Source: Tenebrio molitor (Eukaryota > Arthropoda > Insecta > Coleoptera > Tenebrionidae). From it: DNA of 64,000 bases. The stretch spans positions 15,314,001 through 15,378,000 of the forward strand of contig NC_091047.1 of the NCBI RefSeq assembly GCF_963966145.1, given 5' to 3'. The stretch's first letter is position 1. Each line of letters starts with the position of its first letter. The notes below the pieces were generated by a model that ran no database searches, was not told the DNA's origin, and was given only the letters and a program-made list of their open reading frames with translations. Below are positions 1 to 11,600 of this stretch, one piece after another. A program made the position numbers and the translations under genes.

Positions 1-2
1 TT

Positions 3-140
3 ATCGCGGAATCAGGGGATTCAAAATCTAAGAAATTCCTTTTTGAGAGGATTTCCCTTGCCATTCAACGTGGAAACGCTGCAAGCATTCGGGGCACTTT
101 TCCAGATTCCGTATTATTATCGGAAATTTTCGCATTGTAA
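3..140 (+). CDS. C-terminal end of an unrecognised protein (partial, enters from left edge)
   Basis: Reading from base 3, an open frame of 45 codons runs from the window edge to a TAA at 138-140. It has mixed, protein-like composition (for example FLFERISLAIQRGNAASIRG) and no low-complexity character, unlike the AT-rich DNA after it. The frame is open at the edge, so this is the last part of a terminal exon or of a longer exon. I do not recognise the family. An AATAAA lies about 45 nt after the stop and could serve as its poly(A) signal. It has the same orientation as nito, whose coding region starts about 1.45 kb downstream. Confidence 0.5.
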   Translation: MAESGDSKSKKFLFERISLAIQRGNAASIRGTFPDSVLLSEIFAL

Positions 141-171
141 ATTAAAAATGTTATTTTATGTTAAAGTTTTC

Positions 172-405
172 TTACTTTTCAAGGGCAATAAAGTATTTTA
201 AAAAACACAGATCAAATGCATTATGAGTTGCTATGCAACCAACTATACCGAACACCAGATATTTTGAAATAATGTTAAAAATTGTTCCGATTGATTGAAT
301 TGGTCTATCATGTGTTGCATTGGAAATGTCAGGCACATTTCTAATGCTCTGATTGGCATAGAATAACTGCATTATGTGTATTTCTTCTTCAAACAACTTG
401 ACCAT
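172..405 (-). CDS. Possible small membrane protein ORF, 77 aa
   Basis: A 77-codon ORF on the minus strand starts with an ATG in a favourable insect context (ACAAAATGG) and has an in-frame TAG a few codons upstream, so the start is fixed if the ORF is real. Residues about 42-62 (IFNIISKYLVFGIVGCIA) are hydrophobic enough for one membrane segment. The N-terminus is acidic and polar. It would be tail-to-tail with the partial gene ending at 140. I do not recognise it, and a chance ORF of this length in AT-rich DNA is possible. Confidence 0.3.
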   Translation of the reverse strand: MVKLFEEEIHIMQLFYANQSIRNVPDISNATHDRPIQSIGTIFNIISKYLVFGIVGCIATHNAFDLCFLKYFIALEK

Positions 406-1410
406 TTTGTTAAACTATCAAGTACCTATGTACTTATTTTCGTTAGCTTGGTTACGTGATTACATACATGCATTGACCTGTGTTTTTTAAAACTGAACAT
501 AGGGAGTAAGTATGGGCTATGTTCAATGTTGAAAAAATATCCCGGTATACACTATACAGTACCTAACGAAAAACAGCTAAAAACAAGCAAAAAAAAACAG
601 TGAAAATCTTTATAAAATAAATTTCTGGAAATCGTCCGATAACTTAACGGCCGGTTAAATCAAGCGTTGCTATAGAAACGCTAGAACGTGACCAATCACA
701 TTACATGATTTTTGTATTTATCGGAGATTTAACTAACTGGCCAAATAAAATGTTTCCAGAAACCGGACCTTATTCAATTTTTTCATTATCACAGATTTGA
801 TATTTGATACTGTCGCCATTTACTTTTTATGAAAAATAGAATAACACCATAAAAGCAATATAACATAAACACATGCCAAGAAGAGGATACAATAGCAATC
901 CGAAGTGTTTTTTTTCGCTTGGAGGGTGCTTAGTTTTCTAGAGCATGTTGCATTTCTAACAGGAACATAATAGTCTCCACTGACATCAGATAAATAAGTA
1001 TTATAATTTTTTAAAGGAATTTGTTCTCAAACAATGAAGGTTCTGTGGTTCTACTTAATTTTTTTCAGGTGCCTCTAAAATGTTGCCTGTAGAATTCCGT
1101 TTTTCATTATTTTAGATCTTCCTCATAATAAAATTGTGCTGTTTAAAAATTGGAGAAATTAGCATGCCTTGGTTGGCACAGAAAAAATCAATAACAATTC
1201 GCTAAAGTGCAAAAATTCGAAAAGTACAACTCGGTATTTGCGCCTGCGCATTTAGAACGCTAAGCAAGTTTTTAATTCGTCGAGATATCCTACATCCTGC
1301 TATGCTATGCCGCTTCCATTTTGTGATATGGTTGATGCCAGTTCGAATTGAACATTTACGTCATTAAACTGTAAACGGTGATATTTTGCAGTGCTGTGTA
1401 GTTCTTAAAA
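406..1410. other. Intergenic region including probable nito promoter side
   Basis: No coding frame is supported here. Around 620-770 two arms share TTTCTGGAAA-type and GTTAAATC-type words in inverted order and may be a decayed foldback element. The nito promoter and first 5' UTR exon should lie in about 1190-1410, which contains a short GC-richer patch (1230-1330). No clear TATA box was found. Confidence 0.35.
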
Positions 1411-1493
1411 GTATGTTTGTTTGTCTGTATCTCTGAATATGTATAGTTTAGTGTATAATGTTTCGTTATTAAGTGTTTATCTTGTGTTTTTAG
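1411..1493 (+). other. Possible 83-bp intron in the nito 5' UTR
   Basis: A donor-like AAAA|GTATGT at 1411 and an acceptor-like TTTTTAG ending at 1493 frame an 83-bp T-rich segment, a usual size for an insect short intron. It lies just upstream of the nito start codon at 1596. The call rests on splice-site appearance alone. Confidence 0.4.
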
Positions 1494-1595
1494 GCGAAGG
1501 AGTGCCGTGTCATCCATTGTGTTGTCCGTTAATTGGTGCGTGTGGTGCGTATGATCACCTCCGGAAGGGACAAAATTACAGTAAGAATACACAAT

Positions 1596-3728
1596 ATGAA
1601 AAGAAGTAGTGACAGAGACACTCCTCCACGTAGTAAGAGGTCCCGTTCTAGTATGGGTCGTTACGACGATAGTTCTGACGAACGCATAACTCCAGAACGA
1701 ATACGTCGTCGTGGAAGTCGAGCTCGGTCCCCTAGCCCTAGGGCGCGGTACGTGTCTCCCCATCGCGACGAGTATTTACGACCCCCAGAACGGTCGTACC
1801 CCTACAAAGTTCTTTGTGTCAGTGCTTTACACCCTAAAGCCAGTGACGAAGTTATCAAAGACACCCTCTACCGAGAATACAAAAAGTACGGCGATTTAAG
1901 CATTAGATTGTCTCACGACTTAGACGAGCGAGTTGCGTACGTTTGTTTTCGTAATCCCGAAGACGCCCGCGATGCCAAACATGGAAAACCTCGCATAATT
2001 ATCTATGACAAAGTTGCACTTGTGGAGGCTGTTTACGAAGTACCACGTTCGAGTGAAATTTACCGTAGCCGCCCCCGATCTATAACCCCCGAGTATGACA
2101 GACACTACTATGCCAGATCACCTGAAAGACTTCGAGCGGTTGACCGATATGATAGAGCTTACGGACCTCCTCCAGGTGTGCCAGTCCACCGCGAGTACCG
2201 ACGTGAAGCTCTTCCGACCCCGCATCACGAATATTTAGCTCGCCCCCCAATTCATCATGGTCCACCTCACATCCCTCCAACCCACGGTTATGGACCACCA
2301 AGGCATTCAGTACCTAGACCACCGTTTGAAAAAGCCGAAAACAAGAAAGACAAGTTTCCTAATTATCTGCATCACATTCAACCAGAGGATGACCCACTGG
2401 CAACTCGAACTTTGTTCGCAGGAAATTTAGAAATAAATATAACTGAAGAAGAATTGAGGCGTATATTTGGACGGTACGGTGTAGTTGAGGATATTGATAT
2501 TAAGAGACCACCACCAGGAACTGGAAATGCATTCGCTTTTGTTCGTTTTCACACTTTAGACATGGCACATCGCGCCAAAGTTGAACTATCAGGGCAATAC
2601 ATAGGAAAGTTCCAGTGCAAAATTGGCTATGGAAAAGCCACACCAACTACCCGTATTTGGGTGGGAGGCCTAGGTCCTTGGACTTCGGTTCCTCAACTGG
2701 AGAGAGAATTTGATAGATTTGGTGCTATTAAAAAAATCGACTATGTAAAAGGGGACAATCAGGCTTATATTTTATATGACAGTATTGATGCAGCTCAAGC
2801 TGCAGTCAAAGAAATGAGAGGTGCACCGTTGGGAGGTCCGGATCGTCGATTGAGAACAGATTTTGCTGATGTTACCCCAGGAGTTAGTTATCGTCCGAAA
2901 CCTACATATCCCGGTCACGACGATGCCGTTGATTACAGAAGGATCGATTATGAATACGATTACGATGCTGATTACGCCCGTGGCTACAGGGGAAGAGCTC
3001 CCTACCCGGAGCGCAGAGCTGGCAGCCGAGGACCTTATCGATACCCGGAAGGGGCAGAAGATGAATGGGGTAGATCGCGGGGTCCAGAATACGAACGGAG
3101 GCGATCAGGTTCGCGCGGAGCGGATAGATCAAGGTCGCGTTCACCAAGACGGTCCCCCGATTCCGATTCCGATAATGGTTCGCGAAGGGCCGGTTTGTTA
3201 GCTTCCAGTAGAACTCTACCGGAAGTTGCCAGGAAATGTACGACAGTTTGGCAAGGAGCGTTAATACTTAAGAATTCATTATTTCCCGCCAAGTTTCATT
3301 TAATCGATGGTGATACTGATATTGTGGATGGTTTAATGAAAGATGAGGACGGTAAACATCAGTTGAGGATTACACAGAGACTTCGGTTAGATCAACCAAA
3401 ACTGGAAGATGTGCAAAGGAGGATTTCGGGGGCTAGCTCTCACGCTATATTTTTGGGACTTGCAGGGTCAACGGCCTCCGTGACGAATGATGATAGTACG
3501 GTCCAGACGAGACCTCTGAGGAATCTGGTTTCCTATTTGAAACAAAAAGAAGCCGCTGGAGTTATTTCCTTGCTCAATAAGGAAACTGAGGCGACTGGTG
3601 TGCTCTATTCTTTCCCACCTTGTCCGTTTTCCACTGAACTCCTCAAACGCACATGTCCCAATCTTTCAGAAGAAGCCATTAAAGAAGATCATTTAATCAT
3701 TGTCGTGGTACGTGGTGGTACTGCTTAG
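1596..3728 (+). CDS. nito: Spenito (RBM15-type) RNA-binding protein
   Basis: The 710-aa product is the insect Spenito/RBM15 protein, an RNA-binding subunit of the nuclear m6A-METTL writer complex, also reported to act in sex-lethal splicing and Wingless signalling (family knowledge). Visible layout: an Arg/Ser-rich N-terminus; a divergent first RRM (residues about 70-150, starting YKVLCVSAL); a Pro/Tyr/His-rich linker; RRM2 (about 272-348, RNP2 TLFAGNL, RNP1 NAFAFVRF); RRM3 (about 353-425, RNP2 RIWVGGL); an RS-rich stretch (about 475-530); and a C-terminal SPOC domain (about 545-710) with the LRITQRL motif and a VVVRGG end. The open frame extends 21 codons upstream to an ATG at 1533. I prefer the ATG at 1596 because Spenito-like proteins begin MKRS-like and the extra residues look non-conserved. 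There are no introns in the coding region. Identity is secure; the exact start is less so. Confidence 0.95.
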   Translation: MKRSSDRDTPPRSKRSRSSMGRYDDSSDERITPERIRRRGSRARSPSPRARYVSPHRDEYLRPPERSYPYKVLCVSALHPKASDEVIKDTLYREYKKYGDLSIRLSHDLDERVAYVCFRNPEDARDAKHGKPRIIIYDKVALVEAVYEVPRSSEIYRSRPRSITPEYDRHYYARSPERLRAVDRYDRAYGPPPGVPVHREYRREALPTPHHEYLARPPIHHGPPHIPPTHGYGPPRHSVPRPPFEKAENKKDKFPNYLHHIQPEDDPLATRTLFAGNLEINITEEELRRIFGRYGVVEDIDIKRPPPGTGNAFAFVRFHTLDMAHRAKVELSGQYIGKFQCKIGYGKATPTTRIWVGGLGPWTSVPQLEREFDRFGAIKKIDYVKGDNQAYILYDSIDAAQAAVKEMRGAPLGGPDRRLRTDFADVTPGVSYRPKPTYPGHDDAVDYRRIDYEYDYDADYARGYRGRAPYPERRAGSRGPYRYPEGAEDEWGRSRGPEYERRRSGSRGADRSRSRSPRRSPDSDSDNGSRRAGLLASSRTLPEVARKCTTVWQGALILKNSLFPAKFHLIDGDTDIVDGLMKDEDGKHQLRITQRLRLDQPKLEDVQRRISGASSHAIFLGLAGSTASVTNDDSTVQTRPLRNLVSYLKQKEAAGVISLLNKETEATGVLYSFPPCPFSTELLKRTCPNLSEEAIKEDHLIIVVVRGGTA

Positions 3729-5545
3729 TTATTTTTTCCCCAAATATTTGACACAAATAATTTTACCATAAATGGCAGTATAGTCATTATGTCAATTTAC
3801 TTTTAACTTTATTTCTTCAATAACTCTTGGTAATGACTATACTTTTTTACAACTTGATCATTCATACACATTCTTTATTATTTTCACATTTATTTTATAA
3901 AGTAGAATTCATATATTTTTTTTTGCCCACTCCCCAGGTTCACAGATTAGTGTAAAGTTATCTTAACATTTATAAACAGTTTGTTGTACATTTCAGGAAA
4001 TTGGTGATCAACGATGTTAAAAGTTGTTCAGTTGATATGTGTTGATGCTTTGACTGTATGTCATTTAAGTGCTTATTGATTTGTTTTGTGAAGAAAACAC
4101 TAAAAATATTTGTAACTATGATTTAGTGACAAAGTGAAAAATTTTAGTTTAAGTGGTTGCAGTTCTTTCTCATAAAATGTATGTCATTTATTTTAGTGCA
4201 AAATTCTGTAAGGATTTATCTGTTATGTGAAAGGACTGTAGTTTATGACATTAACAAATGAAAATTAACTACAGTGTTGTAGTGTTCTGTGCAAGTAGTT
4301 ACTCTTTATAAAGATTGTTTAATAATAAAAAAGTTGATAATTGTGATGTAGTGTTAAGAAACTTTTTCAGTGATTTGTTTACATAACATCATGGTCTTCT
4401 ATATTATTTTACTTTGATAAATACAAGTTGTCAGGTCATAAATGTTCAATAGTGTTGTGCAAATAGATAAGTTCTTTCAGACTTCTGTGTTGTTCTTCAA
4501 AAAAAAAATTCCTTGTGCCAGTGTTCGTGCAGCAGAAACTATGTACGCTTCAAAAGTCAGACGCCACTTTCAGGCAGGTTCGTGAGTTTAAAAGTAATCG
4601 TGTGTAGTTCATTCGAGATGTTTTGGTGAAATTTCGGATTTTTCATGGCTGTGAATGATTAAAATTGGTATTTAGTAAATTTATTAGGATAAATTGACGT
4701 TAGTGCTATGATTTCAGTCACAAGTGGTTCAGTGATCCAAATTTAGTTTTTTCGAGATTTTGTGAATGAACATTAGTTGTGAGGGACACTAAATTGTATG
4801 TATATTATAATTTACCAAATGGAAAATTTTATGTAGAAAATGTACATACGTATATATTAAAAAGGTCGATAATTGCAATTAAACATTATTCTACCTGCAG
4901 CAATATACGGATCTAAATGTGACAATACAATGTTATACGAATTACAGCGTCAAAGTTGGTAAGTTTTTGTTGAATGTCAATTGCAGAAATTTAGGGATAA
5001 ATTCACCCAGAGTAATAAATATTTTCATAAGACTTAAATGTATGAAAATTTGAGAGTCATAAAACGCATTTTGAAAAGTTCCTGTTCATAAATTATATGT
5101 TTAGACAGTTTTCAACAATTTTTTTTTTGTTTATATATTTTTTAGCTGTTTAATTAGTGGCCAGATTATTTTTGGAAATAACTTGTAACATTTGAATTAA
5201 AATAAAAGTATTAAATTTAATATGATGTTCGGCTGATTTAAGAGTTGCGTGGTTTTAACTTGAAATCGAGTATGAAAACCAAAATATAGTTTTAAAGTGC
5301 AAGGTACCATTTTAATTATTGTAAATTGATTGTAAACTCTGTTAAATCAAAATTTAAGCAATATAGATAGGATTATGTATAGCGAACACGAGCAGTTCAC
5401 TTTGTGGTGTTTCACAACTATATCTGTATATTTAAAAGATACCACTGCCCCATTAAGGATTTAAACACTGAAATTTTAGATCATGTAAACCTGTATAGGA
5501 ATATCCCTCTACGTGTAAACCGAAAATAAATTTCTTGGTCAATGT
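3729..5545 (+). other. Long AT-rich 3' UTR of nito
   Basis: After the nito stop codon there are about 1.8 kb without any coding frame, AT-rich and with many TGTA/TTTA words, as in a long regulatory 3' UTR. Several AATAAA-like hexamers occur (for example about 4324 and 5012). The last, at 5525-5530, sits just before the convergent UBXN6 3' end. Shorter UTR isoforms are possible. Confidence 0.55.
5525..5530 (+). terminator. Candidate distal poly(A) signal of nito
   Basis: A canonical AATAAA on the + strand about 1.8 kb after the nito stop, with no further + strand coding sequence before the convergent gene. Earlier hexamers could be used instead. Confidence 0.45.
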
Positions 5546-5556
5546 AAAATATACAT

Positions 5557-5562
5557 TTATTT
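5557..5562 (-). terminator. Candidate poly(A) signal of UBXN6
   Basis: TTTATT on the + strand is AATAAA on the minus strand, about 120 nt after the UBXN6 stop codon (5685-5687). This is a normal distance for a compact insect 3' UTR. It lies about 27 nt from the nito signal on the opposite strand. Confidence 0.55.
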
Positions 5563-5684
5563 AATAATAATTATAAATATTCCATAAGTGTCAACAGCGT
5601 AAATTTAATCTATGCATCTGATAAAATAAGCAGTGACGACCAGATTATAACGTAATAAATTTAGTGAGGTGAGATTAGACGTGA

Positions 5685-8600
5685 CTACAATTGCTGGATC
5701 AACAGCAGAACTTCTGGCTTGAGGTAACTTGTGTTACCCGCTCTAGAAAATTCATCCGCCACTGACGGATCCCACTGAAAATTCAAAATCACTGCGGGAA
5801 CCAATTTTAACTGTGCAAGAGAACTTTCATTGTCTGATTCTTCAAACTTGTGTCCGGTTGCCGAAGTAAGAATAAAAGGTAGACCTGCATGTTCCAAATT
5901 GTCCTGAACGAAGTCAAGGACTTCCGAAAACTTTTCATATACTGAAAAAGTTCCTTGTAGATATAATCCATCCGGAAAACGAATTCGAATTAGAGCAAAC
6001 TTATATTTTCTAATTTCTCTCAATTCGTCTTTTTCTCGCATAGCTTTGGTTCTCAATTGCATTTGTTTTTCCATTACTTCAGTTCTGTAAATACAAAATA
6101 CACAACAGTTGTTAAAGTTTAGAAAATATTTACCGTAGTTGCTGTTCTTTTTTCAGCTCTTCGGGACTTAGTGCATAAAATTCTTTAGGTAAATCTACTC
6201 TTTGGGCAGCTTGGGCGGGGAAAAGTATTTGTACATTACGATCCAATTCTAATTCAACTCTGTCTTCTGATTTTAAAGCCTCCCTAAGTAACTGCAAAAA
6301 TCAAGTGTTTTAATTGTATTAATAGTACAGCAATTCTTCGGCAATTGCGGAAAAGCATTCTTGAAAAACGTAGATAGCGAAACCGGAGCTTCTGTATGCA
6401 CAACTAGGCATTATGAAAAATGTAGGAACTACCCTGTACGGCTGCAACAATACCCCCAAACTATGCTGACAATTTAATCTTTACTGAATTTGTGGATTAG
6501 TTATTGTAGTCCTCGTTAAATTAATATGCGATCACCAACGATAGTTGACGAAAAATCGAGATTATTTCATACATATTCGCGTTATCTTAAAACCGCGATT
6601 GGCGAAGGATTACTATATCAATAAATTCATTTATTACTTCTAAAGCTTGAAAACCTTCTATATTTTGCTCTTTGAACACCCAGAATTCTTCGTTAGTGCC
6701 ATTGTGATCTAACACTTCTTGCTGAAAACCCGCAGCTAGCAATAAATCTGTCGCCCCTAATATGGGCAAAACTTTATCTCGGAATGTCGCATTGGAACAA
6801 CGAATTTTATGGAACTTTGTTTCCTGAGGATTAGCGATAATATTGTCTAAGTATCGACACAGGATGTCAACGCATTCTTTCACCTAAAAGATCAATAATT
6901 ATAATCGAAAAGATCTACAACAATTATGGTATTACTTTTATCCTATTGTAATTACAGGACTGAATGATAAGACAAGCTGTCAAGCCTCTTTCCTCTTCCA
7001 ACTGTTCAAACAAGAATTCCTTGATTTTTACTTTCCATTCTTCTTTGGTTAACACTTCATCAGTTATTAACGGACAACGAAAATAAACTCCTGAAAACAA
7101 ATGTTGAGATTTAAATATTAATGTTAAAAATATATACCGGGATATCAAAATTTATCTAGGTCAAAGGTGGTCAAGGATCTTCAAATAATTGTTGAAGCAT
7201 TTGTGTCAATCATTTTTTCATGTCAAAATCAATTTTCGAGAGCACTTTTCACACTTTACTGCCTTCAAAGTGTGTTTCGCGAAACTGGCTCTGTGACTCA
7301 TAAAAAAGACGCTGGTAGACCAGGAGCGCGTTCATAAAATATGGGCGAAGGTAGAGTGTGGGGAATATCACGTGACTGCAGTGTCACTCCGGCATTATGA
7401 ACGGAATCGGGTAACGGTCAACATTGTCAACTCACATTTAATTGTCATCTATTTAACCACCTGCTTAAATGAAGAACAAGAGATTAAAAATGCAATTTGA
7501 CGAAAGAAAAAGAAAATTAATTATTTCTGGGACAATTTGTTCTGCAAAAAAACGTTTTTCCCCTGTAAATTTGTTATCACCGGATTCAATACCGGAAGGG
7601 GAAGAAAAGAATATAAGTGTGGTTGCACAAGGAATACCTTTAAGAATTGTTGGATATGTTGAACGGATTGTACCGGGGTTAACCAACAGACAATTTCAAA
7701 TGCATTTTAGAGTCAGCCATTCCAGTTTCGAAAATTTTGTTCCCATTATTGAAAACATAATTAAAAAATGTATAAAAACACCTTGGAACATATTTTTTTA
7801 ACGCAGCCGCCGCTTCACTGCCGTCAGATATTTGACAGACGTCAAATCTGACGTATGGGTAATTTCTCCCGCACCGCTAGACATCGGTAACATGGGCACA
7901 CTCCTTGTGTCACTCTAAACATTTGTGAACGATCTGGGGTAGCGTGATTATTCCCCCAATTTTAATTTGTGAACGGCGTTTGGGTGACCCACGGGTAACC
8001 TTTATACCTACCCAGAGTATTTATGAACGCGCTCCAATAGTTCGTACCGAAGAAATCATCACATGAAATAAGTTGAGACGGATGTTTTCCAATCCATGAC
8101 CACCTTTGACCAATTTTTGATATCCTGGTATAAATCTTACAAAAAAAAAAAAAAAATTATCTAGCGAATTCAAAACTGCATTAGTTTACATTTGAGAAAG
8201 TCAAGTTTTATGTCTGGTACTAACACTGATCTCCATGGTACTATAGACATCAGTGGGTACTAAGGACTATTTAAGTGCACCTGTGAAGTTTACAATAAAT
8301 TTTAAAAAATTGTTATGGCAAAAAAGCAAGCCATAGTTATTGATTTTGCAATATTACTTTTTTGTTGCAATAATATAGAACGAGAGAACGGAGAACTACT
8401 AGTAAAATAACTATAAACAGTAATTCAGATATACCGTATTAAAAAAAAAAAACTCAATTTATTCAGTACTCGCATTCAACAGCTGTTGCCACTGATTATA
8501 AAATAATGTCTATCGTTTTTGTTCCTGTATGTCGTCAAACAACAAATCGCAGGTAAATTTTTCTACGACGATAATGGTTCACATACATGAACTATGAATC

Positions 8601-11600
8601 GACGAAATATTCATAATGTTAACAAAACATCTATACCAGAGGTTCTTAACGCTATCTGCCCACTCCTTAATTTAAATTTTACAAAATTGGGTGATGTAAG
8701 TTGTGTTTTAAAGACAAATATAGTGGTCTACCAAAAACGTCAAATGAGATCGTGTAAACATGATGTAATTGCAGTAACTAACAAGCGTATTATATACAGC
8801 TGGTTGCAAAAAAAACGGAAACTGTCAGAATAAAATTGACACATTTTTACAATTCTTGCATAGTGTGAAACCTTCTTATGAGAGATAGGTTAGAATTAAC
8901 GTCAAAATTCAATGACACGGTTTTAAATTATTTAATATAGGTATTGTCAAGTAGACAGTTAATTGACAAATAAACAAAATCAAATTTACATTAGGAAAAT
9001 TTTCGTTTCCCGATTTTTTTGCAACCAGCTGTAAGTTGGTTGAATATCCCTGCGAATAAAGATCAAAGCCGCCAACGACATAAGCAGAAAATACTGTCTG
9101 AGACAACTCATCTTTGTCGACCTTACTTTTTATCTAGTGAATGTGTAGTCATGAACTCTATACTAATCAGTTTTTTCAAAGTACATTTTACACGACTATC
9201 AACATGGAGGATACAAGCTAAAACAAATAGAGATCATACCATCCTAGAATAAATACATAATACCATCTGTGAATGTAACGTTTTCATTATCACGTGCGAC
9301 TAATTATTGTACAGCAGTACATCATATAATTATGTACATATAAATACACTAGTTTATTACAAATTTCTCGTTATAGTTTCTTTTTCGTTAAGAATGAAAA
9401 CAACTTCATTCGTTACCATTTTTTTTCTCCCAACATTGAATAAAATGAAGTTTATGTATCTGACTTTTATACATAATGCACTTTATTCCTTAAGAAATAA
9501 AGTAAATGACAGCAGGTTTTATTTATTTATGACACATTAATAATAATCAATCAGCGAAACAAACTTGTTTACGTACTATTACGATCATAAAATTTTGGAC
9601 ATCAAACTTCTGTCACATTAAAAAAATACTCTAAATCATGCTTTATTGAAACTGTCACATGAAAGATGAAATTGTTGTCAATTTGACACCGGTTTAAAAT
9701 ATAATTTTTTTAATATGCGAGTACATTTGGGTATTTGTTTTATATTTTTTATTAATTAAAACCTCGTTCTATTCCATTTGTCTGATTTTTACAACTTTTT
9801 GAATATTTTCTCGGTAAATCTGACATTCACATTTTCAAAATTGACACAATCAAAATTGAGGTTATTATAAGGGTCGTTTTAGAATGTATGGCAGCACGAT
9901 GACATTAGTGTCCAAAATTTTTTGATCGCAATTGTACGTGGTTCAAACATTTAAATAATTCTTTGTCAACGGTACAATAAATGAAAAGTTTGTGCTTGAA
10001 AATGATTATTTGCACTAAATATTGAACATTATAAAGAATAGTGCAATGATGTCCCACAAAATGTATTATTCTCTTCTCTTTCAATTGTTAAAACTTTACC
10101 ATACATCCCACTAACTTGTTATGTTTATAAAAAAAAAAAAAAAACAATATGCTCAAGTACGTAATCGTAGGTATGTACATTACTGGGTTGGACTAAAAAT
10201 TGTGGTGGGCAAAACAATCATTCGACTTTCAAGTTTCATTACTTTTTCTGGCTAAAATTTATAACGCAATACGCAATATACCAGACCATACTTTTAATCG
10301 GTGTAACAATCGTTTGAGTTTTTAATTGTTTTCTGAACTATTCATTGGACTTATTGTCAGATCACTTATGATTTTTTTTAAAGCGCTCGAATTTAAAGTG
10401 TCATAAAAAATCGGCTTATTATATAAATTTTATAGCTGCTGATGCGAAGGATCTACAAACAACAAACATTTCTTATACTTGCACCCACCAATGTACCCAG
10501 GACACTTAATCTCAATTACAGACATTTAACGATTTGATGTTACCGTTAGAATGTTACAGCAAAACTGATTCAAGGTGACCACAATTTTTTATGGTATGTA
10601 TTTGTTTTAAGATAAACCAATAAAGAATTTTACCTTTTCATTTTTTTTATTACAATAATAAAATTCAATTTATGAAGTATTCAAAGAATGTTCTATTTTA
10701 TTCTACTTTCATTAAATTTTTCATATATATGTATTTTCCAAAGTAATATTTTAAAAAACAATTTAACAAGTACTATGGCGGACAATAAATTTAGGCCGGC
10801 CTGTCGTTGGCTTGACATAAAAATGTGAAGCTGGCATTATGTTCAACTAACCCCATTTTTGATTTTTGTCATTCTTGTCAAAATTAAAATTGAGAAAAGA
10901 AGCGCGCACCAGAGAGAAGTGCTACTACAAATCAGTTATGCTAGTGCGTCATGATCTGTAAGTTACGAAAAGGGCGAAGGAAACGCCAAACAGCTTGAAA
11001 ACCTTCAGTTTGACAAACTGACACATCAGTCATAATGACAATAAATGGTCGCTTGCATTGATTTTTTTGAAATGTCAGAAATTTGCTGGCCTAATTTTAT
11101 TGTCCGCCATAGTACATATTATATTCTGGTATTTTGTCATTTGCAGCAACTGTCTCCATTTAAATTAGACGCATTTAAAAATCTTTTGCTCAAAATTTTG
11201 AGTATCAATGTGATCAAAGAGTGAAAGATGGCACATTATTCAATCCTACAAAACTGAAACTAAATTCAGTGATACACTAGACACTTTTATAGAAAATAAC
11301 TTTTTCTGAAGCCATTTCAATTACAAAATATATCCATGATATAATTGTCTTATTATTTCAGATTACTGTGTTATCATTTAAATATCTTGTGCCACCAAAT
11401 TTAGATTTTCCTAGTTCTGAATCTTTAAAAAAACATTTTTTGTTTATTATTCTTTGAAAATAACAATTATGTTCTTTTTACATGACAGTAAAACTTTTTT
11501 AAAAAGGAAAATTTCAAACAAGAGGAGACAAATAAGAAAAAAATTACTGGTCAAAAAATATTAAATCAACCAATACCTTATAGTAGCCAGATTTGTTTGT

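Noticed and set aside
1356..1763. 135-codon minus-strand ORF overlapping the nito start region
   Set aside because: It is antisense to the nito 5' UTR and N-terminal coding region, has biased Thr/His-rich composition and no motif.
2863..3292. Several ORFs in other frames inside nito
   Set aside because: They are frame shadows of the Arg/Tyr-rich repeats in the real coding sequence.
8594..8833. 79-codon + ORF in UBXN6 intron 1
   Set aside because: It runs into the MITE at 8797 and has no recognisable domain.
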